Source: Desulfocapsa sulfexigens
GTDB lineage: Bacteria > Desulfobacterota > Desulfobulbia > Desulfobulbales > Desulfocapsaceae
Assembly (NCBI GenBank): GCA_020721165.1
Contig: DYNG01000063.1
Span: forward strand, 1-5,977
Reading direction: 5' to 3'
Length of the DNA stretch: 5,977 bases
In this document: positions 1 to 5,323 of the stretch, piece by piece
Numbering within the stretch: position 1 is the stretch's first letter
How the letters are laid out: the number at the start of each line of letters is the position of its first letter
Program-made: the position numbers and the translations under genes
Notes under the pieces: model-generated
Database searches by the model: none
Seen by the model: the letters and a program-made list of their open reading frames with translations, nothing else
What the model was told of the DNA's origin: nothing

Positions 1-30
1 CTGTCTGACTTTTTTAAGAATTTCCTTCAT
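1..30 (-). CDS. DUF58 family protein, first 10 codons only (cut by window edge)
   Basis: Only the N-terminus is visible, reading MKEILKKVRQ. It starts with an ATG 21 nt after the TAA of the MoxR ATPase gene on the same strand. DUF58 proteins (VWA-like fold) commonly begin with a similar KEILKKVRxIEI segment and almost always follow a moxR gene, where they are thought to act with the ATPase. The upstream Shine-Dalgarno match is weak (a GGG about 11 nt before the ATG), so translation may depend partly on coupling with moxR. The identification rests on ten residues plus gene order. It is an inference, but a conventional one. Confidence 0.6.
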   Translation of the reverse strand, partial: MKEILKKVRQ

Positions 31-51
31 CAGTCTGCACCCGTCGTTCTG

Positions 52-1116
52 TTAGGGCACCGGCACCGTATCCAGGATTTTTTTGATAATATCCTCACTG
101 CTGATCCCTTCGGCCTCGGCCTCGTAGCTGATGCGCAGACGGTGCCGCATGACATCGAGCGCCGCCGCTTTCACATCATCGGGAGTCACAAAGCCCCGAC
201 CGGCCAGGAAGGCCAGGGCCCGGGCCACCGTCTTGAGGTTGATGGTGGCCCGAGGGGAAACTCCGGTCTCGATATAATTCTCCATCTGCTCAAGCTTAAA
301 GCCTTTGGGATCACGGGTGGCAAAAACCAGAGAAATGATATATTCTCTAATCTTCTCATCCATATACACGGTATCCACCACCTGCCGGGCGGCCAAGATA
401 TCGGCTGGCTCCACCACGGGCACAATCGGGGCCGCCATATCCGTATGATTGACCCGATCCAGGATCATCCGCTCCTGGGCGCGGCTTGGATAATTGACCA
501 CCACCTTGAGCATAAAGCGATCAACCTGAGCCTCAGGGAGGGGATAGGTTCCCTCCTGCTCAATGGGGTTCTGGGTGGCCAGCACCAGGAAAAGATCGGG
601 CAGGCGAAATGTGGTTTCGCCGATGGTCACCTGCTTTTCCTGCATGGCCTCCAGCAGGGCGGACTGCACCTTGGCCGGGGCGCGGTTGATCTCATCGGCC
701 AGAATAAGCGAGGAAAAAATCGGCCCCTTTTTTATCTCAAAGGCGGTGTCTTTGGGGCTGTAAATCTGGGTGCCAAGAATGTCGGCGGGCAGCATGTCCG
801 GCGTAAACTGGATGCGGCGAAAATCACTGTGCACCGCCTGGGCCAGGGATTTGACCGCCAGGGTCTTGGCCAGGCCGGGCAGACCCTCCAGCAGGATATG
901 ACCACCCGTGAGCAGACCCACCAGCAGCCTCTCCAGCAGTCGTTCCTGACCAATAACCGCCTTGGCCAGCTCTCGTCGCAACAGGCCGGTCCAGGCCGAA
1001 CATTGCTGCACCTGTTCACTGATCGCCTGAACGGAGGCAAAGCTGTTCTCGGCTGAAGACTGGCCCGCCAAAGAGGGCGGGGATGGAAAAACCGGCACAA
1101 CAGTTGACACACTCAT
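52..1116 (-). CDS. MoxR family AAA+ ATPase
   Basis: A 354-residue cytoplasmic AAA+ ATPase of the MoxR class. These act as chaperone-like ATPases that help mature or activate partner proteins, often together with a DUF58/VWA protein. Visible motifs are Walker A GLPGLAKT (78-85), Walker B LILADE (137-142), a sensor-1 region ATQNPIEQEGTYPLPEAQ with N183, the VDRF arginine (R200), and a sensor-2-like SPRAT (R289) in the C-terminal lid. The first 40 or so residues are a serine/proline-rich extension ahead of the usual QQC...LRRELAKAVIGQE start of the family, so the protein is a little longer than typical MoxR (about 310-330). A GTG two codons upstream (1122) lies inside the Shine-Dalgarno AAGGAG (1127-1122). 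I therefore chose the ATG at 1116, 5 nt after it. A DUF58 start follows at once. The substrate cannot be told from the sequence. Confidence 0.95.
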   Translation of the reverse strand: MSVSTVVPVFPSPPSLAGQSSAENSFASVQAISEQVQQCSAWTGLLRRELAKAVIGQERLLERLLVGLLTGGHILLEGLPGLAKTLAVKSLAQAVHSDFRRIQFTPDMLPADILGTQIYSPKDTAFEIKKGPIFSSLILADEINRAPAKVQSALLEAMQEKQVTIGETTFRLPDLFLVLATQNPIEQEGTYPLPEAQVDRFMLKVVVNYPSRAQERMILDRVNHTDMAAPIVPVVEPADILAARQVVDTVYMDEKIREYIISLVFATRDPKGFKLEQMENYIETGVSPRATINLKTVARALAFLAGRGFVTPDDVKAAALDVMRHRLRISYEAEAEGISSEDIIKKILDTVPVP

Positions 1117-1121
1117 AACCA

Positions 1122-1127
1122 CTCCTT
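1122..1127 (-). promoter_or_regulatory. Ribosome binding site of the MoxR gene
   Basis: AAGGAG on the minus strand, 5 nt before the ATG at 1116. It overlaps the alternative GTG at 1122-1120 and so argues against that start. Confidence 0.75.
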
Positions 1128-1327
1128 TTTTATGCTCATGGGCCTCTTACACACGGCAACACGATATACCGCCTCATCATTTCCCGCCCTGGTTGCCATA
1201 AGTGGCCGGGGAACCAGAGGCAAGGGCTTCCACCGGGAACGGCATGAACGAATAATCACTCCCCGCCCGTCTGACAATGGCTGGGGGCGCTCTTGCCGAC
1301 CCCGGTCGTTATTCATATCACCACTAT

Positions 1328-1355
1328 TTGGTTTTTGATAGAAAATGATTATATT
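1328..1355 (+). promoter_or_regulatory. Candidate sigma70-like promoter for thiF-like gene
   Basis: TTGGTT (1328-1333) and TATATT (1350-1355) with a 16-bp spacer. The predicted start is near 1362, about 45 nt before the chosen ATG. The -35 match is poor (3 of 6) and the -10 good (5 of 6). The -10 physically overlaps the minus-strand TATAAT, so polymerase can probably occupy only one orientation at a time. Confidence 0.3.
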
Positions 1356-1375
1356 CTCGTGATAAAAATGGTAAA
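1348..1375 (-). promoter_or_regulatory. Candidate sigma70-like promoter for moxR-DUF58
   Basis: On the minus strand, TTTACC (1375-1370) lies 16 bp before a perfect TATAAT (1353-1348). The predicted transcription start is near 1341, giving the moxR message a leader of about 225 nt. The -10 is consensus and the -35 matches TTGACA at 4 of 6 positions. The site is read from sequence only. Confidence 0.45.
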
Positions 1376-1394
1376 AGAGGCGGCGGCAAACTGC

Positions 1395-1399
1395 AAGGA
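1395..1399 (+). promoter_or_regulatory. Ribosome binding site that sets the thiF-like start
   Basis: AAGGA with a 7-nt spacer to the ATG at 1407. The in-frame ATG at 1368 has only A/T-rich sequence before it and no purine-rich site. Confidence 0.6.
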
Positions 1400-1406
1400 T
1401 GGAAAG

Positions 1407-2036
1407 ATGGACAAAGAGCGATATCTACAGGAAATGTATGCCCGGAATCCTCCTGGATCACTGGCAGCCTTGCGCGACAAGACAGTGGGCATTGCCGGTC
1501 TCGGCGGACTGGGTTCCACCGTTGCGGTCAGTCTGCTGCGGGCCGGGGTGCAGAGGTTTATTCTGGCCGACCACGATCGGGTGGAGTTGAGCAATCTCAA
1601 CCGGCAGCACTATTTTCACCCTCAGGTGGGGATGGAGAAGACAGCGGCCCTGCGCCAGAACCTGCTGGCCATCAACCCTTTTGTGCAGATAACAACCCAG
1701 GCGACCCAAATCAACTCCGAAAATCTGGGGTCTCTTTTTGCCGACGCCAACCTGCTCATCGAGGCCTTTGACAGCGCGGAAATGAAGCGGATGGTCGCCC
1801 TCCGCTGGTCGCAAACCTACCCCGATCGCTTTCTGATCATGGGTTCAGGAATTTCCGGTTACGGCCTGAATAACCGCCTCAGCGCCAGCATCCATGGCCG
1901 GATCGTGATTTGTGGCGACCAGACCACCGAAGAAACCGCCGCAGGTGGCTTGACCGCCACCCGCGTCGGCCTTGTGGCCCAGATGCAGGCCAACGCCGCC
2001 CTGGAAATTTTACTGAATGGCTCCTGTCGCTGTTGA
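1407..2036 (+). CDS. thiF: ThiF family adenylyltransferase (family 2, E1-like)
   Basis: A 209-residue cytoplasmic E1-like enzyme. ThiF proteins use ATP to adenylate the C-terminal glycine of the sulfur carrier ThiS, which then receives sulfur for the thiazole of thiamin. The Rossmann nucleotide-binding loop GLGGLGS is at 31-37, followed by LADHD (53-57), SNLNRQ with R66, K78, and the EAFDSAE segment with D122, all at expected places for the fold. The short length, the GSGISGYG and VICGD stretches and the RVGLVAQMQAN helix fit the family-2 ThiF group seen in anaerobes. The paired CxxC zinc motifs of E. coli ThiF are absent, and the protein ends in CRC. I chose the ATG at 1407 because AAGGA lies 7 nt before it (1395-1399). 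A longer reading from 1293 or 1368 has no such site and adds unlike sequence. No thiS, thiG or thiH is adjacent, so a role with another ubiquitin-like carrier is possible. Confidence 0.85.
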   Translation: MDKERYLQEMYARNPPGSLAALRDKTVGIAGLGGLGSTVAVSLLRAGVQRFILADHDRVELSNLNRQHYFHPQVGMEKTAALRQNLLAINPFVQITTQATQINSENLGSLFADANLLIEAFDSAEMKRMVALRWSQTYPDRFLIMGSGISGYGLNNRLSASIHGRIVICGDQTTEETAAGGLTATRVGLVAQMQANAALEILLNGSCRC

Positions 2037-2058
2037 CGCAGACGCGGACGCAGACGCC
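2035..2058 (+). repeat. Four tandem GACGCN hexamers
   Basis: Four consecutive 6-bp units (GACGCA, GACGCG, GACGCA, GACGCC) begin inside the stop codon of the thiF-like gene and run into the gap before the next gene. Only the last base of the unit varies. It is a short microsatellite-like array with no known function here. Confidence 0.8.
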
Positions 2059-2129
2059 ATCACAACCTCGTGAGAATCACCCCCATGCCTCCTCTCATCT
2101 CGTCATTCCCTCTCCAGGTAATGTCCGCA

Positions 2130-3827
2130 ATGACCATCCTCAGTAATCGCTACACGGCCTTTGCCTGTTTCATGCTGGGCTACTCCTATATTTTGTCGCT
2201 TTGTGGCGGACTCACCCCCCTCTGGTCCAGCCTGCGCCTGGAAGCCCCGATTCTTCTCTACGGCTATTTTCTGTTGAACGGCATCCTGAAGAAAAACCGC
2301 TGGCAACCCTGGCTGGCCGCTCTGCCCCTGGCGCTGGCCTATACGGTGGCCGATATCTACTTTATCATCTACAGCCGTTTTGTCCGCCTCATTGAAATTA
2401 CCGAAATCCCGGAGCTGCTTGACATCCTGCCCGGCCAATATATCGCCCTGATTGTCATTATTGGCGCGGCCTCCGCCCTCTTTTTCGTCCTGTCTCTGGA
2501 CTGGCGGCGCGGGCGGCGCAGCCTGCTCATTGCCCTGCCCGCCCTGGCATTTATCCTCTGCATGGAATTTTTTCCCGGCCGTTTTCTCGGCGCCTTTCAG
2601 TCACTGGCCCGGCCAGTCACAGACTGGTCAGATGCCAACAGCGTCGCCGATAATGGCCGCTTCACCATGGTCGCCTATTTTGAGGCCCAACGAAAGAATT
2701 CCATCCACAAAACCATAGCCTTTCGCCACAAACAGAAATTCATCGAGCAGATGAAGGCCCTGTCTCTCCAGATTAAAGGGGCCGCCCGGAACCGCAATGT
2801 GCATGTCCTGGTGCTGGAAAGTTTTCTGGACCCCAGCATCTTTGCCAACCTGCGCTATTCCCAGTCGCCCACCGCCCCCGCCTTTCGGCAAATCGTTGGC
2901 GATACGGACAACTATTCAATTTCTCCGGTTTTTGGGGGCGGCACCGCCCAGGCGGAATTTGAAATCCTCTGCGGCGTGCCGGCCCTGCGCGCCCTCTCCA
3001 GCGTCGAATTCAATGTCTTTACCGGCGCCAAAACCTTTTGCCTGCCCACCATTCTTAATGACGCCGGTTATCAGACCATCGCCTCCAATGGCCATAAACC
3101 CAAGTTTTTCAATGCGATACCGGGTTACACCGGAACCGGCTTCCAAAACATCTTTTTCCCCAAGGAAAACGCCCCGCACCTGGAAACCTATCTCACCACC
3201 GGCGATGTTGAAAAAGAGTGGTATATGTTTGATGGCAAACTTCTGTCACAAAACCTGGCCTTCATCCGCCAGCAGATCAAGGAACACCCTGAAAAGCCCA
3301 TCTTCAACTATGTCATGAGCATTTACGGGCACTTGCCCCACTATATGGACGAAACCGTCCGTCCACAATTTATCACCCTGCAACCGGATCAGAAACACCA
3401 AGACGAACACCTTACAGCAGCTGTCAATCAGCACTATTACCGGACCGAGGCCATCGCCAGCTATATCAATGAACTGGTGCGACTGGACCCGCAGAGCCTG
3501 ATTATCCTGGTCAGCGATCATCTGCCTCCGCTTTCTTCCGGCGCAGAGACCTATAATACATTTCAGTATATGAAAAATATTGACCAGAGTATTTACTACA
3601 ATCGTCTGGTTGTTCTCGAAAATGGCAAGGCCAAACAGTACGATGTCATGCACCACTACGATATCCCCAAACTCATCGCCAATTATCTCACCGATGGAGC
3701 CTATTGCCGCACTCACCAATGCCCTTTCTTCAAGACCGCCTTTGCCGGCAGCGGCAATGCCGCAAGCGCCAGCGATGGCCAGGGGCAGGATGACTACATG
3801 ACCATCATGGCCCATGCCACCATGTAA
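2130..3827 (+). CDS. LTA synthase-like membrane phosphotransferase (sulfatase superfamily)
   Basis: About 565 residues from the chosen start. Five hydrophobic segments near residues 8-26, 38-53, 59-80, 103-123 and 131-148 anchor the protein. A linker then leads to an extracytoplasmic alkaline phosphatase/sulfatase-type domain, the layout of LtaS and OpgB-like phosphoglycerol transferases. Likely metal and catalytic residues are E230 in VLVLESF, T272 in FGGGTAQAEFE (position of the LtaS threonine nucleophile), H401 in SIYGHLPHY, and D463-H464 in LVSDHLPPL. The C-terminus carries a CRTHQCPF cysteine pair, perhaps a periplasmic disulfide. A Gram-negative host would not make classical lipoteichoic acid. 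Decoration of periplasmic glucan, lipid or surface polysaccharide with a phospho-alcohol headgroup is more likely, but the substrate is unknown. The start is uncertain: GTG 2070, ATG 2085, ATG 2121 and ATG 2130 are all in frame. AGG at 2116-2118 is 11 nt from 2130 and only 2 nt from 2121. It probably shares transcription with the thiF-like gene. Confidence 0.87.
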   Translation: MTILSNRYTAFACFMLGYSYILSLCGGLTPLWSSLRLEAPILLYGYFLLNGILKKNRWQPWLAALPLALAYTVADIYFIIYSRFVRLIEITEIPELLDILPGQYIALIVIIGAASALFFVLSLDWRRGRRSLLIALPALAFILCMEFFPGRFLGAFQSLARPVTDWSDANSVADNGRFTMVAYFEAQRKNSIHKTIAFRHKQKFIEQMKALSLQIKGAARNRNVHVLVLESFLDPSIFANLRYSQSPTAPAFRQIVGDTDNYSISPVFGGGTAQAEFEILCGVPALRALSSVEFNVFTGAKTFCLPTILNDAGYQTIASNGHKPKFFNAIPGYTGTGFQNIFFPKENAPHLETYLTTGDVEKEWYMFDGKLLSQNLAFIRQQIKEHPEKPIFNYVMSIYGHLPHYMDETVRPQFITLQPDQKHQDEHLTAAVNQHYYRTEAIASYINELVRLDPQSLIILVSDHLPPLSSGAETYNTFQYMKNIDQSIYYNRLVVLENGKAKQYDVMHHYDIPKLIANYLTDGAYCRTHQCPFFKTAFAGSGNAASASDGQGQDDYMTIMAHATM

Positions 3828-3947
3828 TTTCTTCTCAATCAAGTCGTAAACAAGTAGGCAGGCCAGCAGCGACCAGGCAAGACAAAGAGCGCGGCAGGGA
3901 ACAGCACGGCGTTCTCCCCCTTCTCTCCCCTGGACTGCGGGGATAAA
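3828..3947. other. Convergent intergenic gap with no gene seen
   Basis: This 120-nt stretch separates the stop of the LTA-synthase-like gene from the stop of tatC. I see no open frame worth reporting. Only short stems occur, such as CCCC/GGGG around an 8-nt loop about 6 nt past the tatC stop, and none has a T-tract, so no intrinsic terminator can be supported for either side. Confidence 0.5.
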
Positions 3948-4679
3948 TCATCCCTCCTGGCGCTGTTGACCGAAGAGGGCGGTTAAGAAAATTCCGGCCT
4001 CATAGAGGGCAAAGAGGGGGATGGCGAGCAGGCCCGTGGCCATGAAATCACCGGCCGTCAGGAGAAAAGAGAGAACCACGATGGCGATATAAAAAGAGAT
4101 TCTTTTTTTCCGAAACGAGGCGCTTTGCACAAATCCGGCCTTGCCAGCCATGACCATCAGAAAGGGGATTTCAAAAGAGAGGCCAAAGGCCAGCATGGTT
4201 CGGGCGACGAAGGTGAGATAGAGGCCAAACTTGGGCAACGGCTCCAGATCAGGACTGGCATAGCTCATGAAATAGTGCAGCATTCGTGGTAAAACTGCGA
4301 AAAAAGCAAAGGCGGCGCCGCCGGCAAAGAGAAGGGTGGCCCAGAATACCACCACCACGGCCAGTTTCTTCTCATTTTTCCTCAGCCCCGGGGCCACAAA
4401 AGACCAGCCTTGATAGACCATCACCGGAAAACTGGCCACCAGGCCCATGAGCAGAGACAATTTGATATAGGAGAGAAAGGCCTCGGGCAGATGTGTATAA
4501 ACCAGCTTGTTGATTAGAGGACTGGCCTGAAAAAGGGGCGCCAGAAAGAGCTTGGCAATCCGCTCAGAAAAGCCATAGGCAATGGCGGTGCCCAGCACGA
4601 TGGAGCCAAAAACAATAATAAGTCGTTTGCGCAACTCCTGGTGATGCGGGGCAAAGACCTCAATACTGCGGGCTAACAT
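3948..4679 (-). CDS. tatC: Sec-independent protein translocase subunit TatC
   Basis: A 243-residue multi-spanning inner-membrane protein. TatC with TatB forms the receptor for twin-arginine signal peptides and admits folded proteins, typically those with bound cofactors. Family residues fall at the same numbers as I recall them for E. coli TatC: E15 and R17 in the HHQELRKRL N-terminus, P48, P85, F94 and E103 in the first cytoplasmic loop (SFVAPGLRKNE), E170 in FGLSFEIP, and D211 after the long hydrophobic run. Six membrane segments can be placed. The C-terminal tail is short (GQQRQEG). The ATG lies inside the end of tatB with a 7-nt overlap and no Shine-Dalgarno of its own, so translation is probably coupled to tatB. 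The identification is secure. Confidence 0.97.
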   Translation of the reverse strand: MLARSIEVFAPHHQELRKRLIIVFGSIVLGTAIAYGFSERIAKLFLAPLFQASPLINKLVYTHLPEAFLSYIKLSLLMGLVASFPVMVYQGWSFVAPGLRKNEKKLAVVVVFWATLLFAGGAAFAFFAVLPRMLHYFMSYASPDLEPLPKFGLYLTFVARTMLAFGLSFEIPFLMVMAGKAGFVQSASFRKKRISFYIAIVVLSFLLTAGDFMATGLLAIPLFALYEAGIFLTALFGQQRQEG

Positions 4680-5137
4680 GGTGGCGTGGGGGAGGCTTCC
4701 CGGGCCGGGGCGACCGGATTGTTGGGGGTTGTCCCGTTCGTGCCCGGGGAATCGTCGGAAGAGCCGGAAACAACGGCGGAATCGCCTGGCGCCGCTTGTT
4801 CATTCATGGGGATAACGACTGCGTCAATGATGTTAGTCGCAGGAGCGGAAGAGGACGGATTGACACCTTCTCCCGAGGAAAGGGTTTTCCACGAGGCCTC
4901 AGAATCTTCAAGGAGTCCGGCAGTCAAGGCCTGTTTGTTCTTGTTGATCTCCTCCCGGATCTCATCCACCGGATTTCCTTCTTCGGTAAGGTTCTTTTTC
5001 AGGGCCTCGGCCGTCTTTTTGAGTTCCATCACCCCTTTCGCCACCGATCGAGCCAGATCAGGCAATTTATCCGGCCCTACCACAATGAGGGCCAGGGCCA
5101 GAATCAAAATCATTTCAGGGAGTCCGATACCGAACAT
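4673..5137 (-). CDS. tatB: Sec-independent protein translocase subunit TatB (TatA/B family)
   Basis: A 154-residue single-span membrane protein. It starts MFGIGLPE and has one hydrophobic helix (about 7-20), then GP at 21-22, DKLP and an amphipathic, lysine-rich helix (ARSVAKGVMELKKTAEALKK). E8 and the GP hinge (instead of the FG of TatA) match TatB, as does its place directly before tatC. Beyond about residue 90 the protein becomes a serine/proline/glycine/asparagine-rich tail ending in PTPPC, likely disordered and cytoplasmic. The ATG at 5137 was chosen because the conserved family start is there. An in-frame ATG at 5275 would add 46 unrelated residues and lies at the promoter. The ribosome site is weak (GAGA, 7 nt before the start). 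No tatA is in the window, so the pore subunit must be encoded elsewhere or this protein may serve both roles. Confidence 0.93.
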   Translation of the reverse strand: MFGIGLPEMILILALALIVVGPDKLPDLARSVAKGVMELKKTAEALKKNLTEEGNPVDEIREEINKNKQALTAGLLEDSEASWKTLSSGEGVNPSSSAPATNIIDAVVIPMNEQAAPGDSAVVSGSSDDSPGTNGTTPNNPVAPAREASPTPPC

Positions 5138-5157
5138 GGGGAGGTCTCGTCTGCGGG

Positions 5158-5203
5158 AAAAAAATAAATGATGGGACAGGACAGGAGTGTTCCGCCAGTC
5201 CCT
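5158..5203 (-). promoter_or_regulatory. Possible leader hairpin with T-tract before tatB
   Basis: In the minus-strand leader, GGGAC (5202-5198) can pair with GTCCC (5177-5173). A small inner stem GGA/TCC with an ACAC loop lies inside. A T-rich run with seven uninterrupted T follows (5164-5158). This resembles a weak intrinsic terminator or attenuator about 20 nt before the start codon. The internal loops are large, so the fold may not be stable, and the T-run could simply be an unstructured leader. Confidence 0.25.
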
Positions 5204-5242
5204 GGAAGGCCTGGGAGCAGACACAATCAGTAAACAAGCCTG

Positions 5243-5271
5243 ATCGTACGCCATTTGCCGGAAACTGTCAA
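5243..5271 (-). promoter_or_regulatory. Candidate sigma70-like promoter of tatBC
   Basis: On the minus strand, a perfect TTGACA (5271-5266) is followed by a 17-bp spacer and TACGAT (5248-5243). The predicted start is near 5236, leaving a leader of about 100 nt before the tatB ATG. This is the best promoter match in the window. It sits directly after the palindrome at 5279-5312, so tatBC is probably a separate unit from the polyferredoxin gene. Confidence 0.6.
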
Positions 5272-5278
5272 TCATTGA

Positions 5279-5312
5279 GCTTTACCGCTGTTGCAGGCAA
5301 GAGCGGTAAAGC
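5279..5312. repeat. 34-bp near-perfect palindrome (hairpin/terminator or operator)
   Basis: Arms GCTTTACCGCT (5279-5289) and AGCGGTAAAGC (5302-5312) are perfect complements. The 12-nt middle is itself TTGC-AG-GCAA flanked by a G/G mismatch, so 15 of 16 possible pairs form. It begins 11 nt after the stop of the polyferredoxin gene and ends 7 nt before the -35 of the tatBC promoter. It could be the 3' hairpin of the upstream message, though no T-tract follows in either direction, or a protein-binding site for tatBC control. Confidence 0.7.
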
Positions 5313-5323
5313 GGCCCTCCAGC

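Noticed and set aside
142..1056. Long plus-strand open frame of 304 codons opposite the MoxR gene
   Set aside because: Its product is rich in His, Gly and Gln and shows no family motif, as expected for the complement of a GC-rich gene. The minus-strand frame carries all AAA+ motifs.
1132..1338. Plus-strand 68-codon frame in the divergent gap
   Set aside because: It begins a few bases from the moxR ribosome site, has no ribosome site of its own, ends inside the promoter region, and its Arg/Ser/Pro-rich product resembles nothing.
1293..1406. N-terminal extension of the ThiF-like protein by 38 codons
   Set aside because: The extension covers the predicted promoter, has no family-like sequence, and the ATG at 1407 has a clear AAGGA site.
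1340..1406. TPP (thiamin) riboswitch in front of the thiF-like gene
   Set aside because: The conserved CTGAGA and ACCTGATCTGG-type elements are not present in the gap, and the predicted leader of about 45 nt is too short.
3246..3842. Minus-strand 198-codon frame opposite the LTA-synthase-like gene
   Set aside because: It is the complement of a gene with all catalytic motifs in order. The antisense product has no recognisable domain.
3890..3945. Intrinsic terminator in the convergent gap
   Set aside because: Only 4- to 6-bp imperfect stems with no following T-tract in either direction were seen.
5138..5275. 46-codon N-terminal extension of TatB
   Set aside because: It would start at the -35/-10 promoter and precede the highly conserved MFxIGxxE start of the family.
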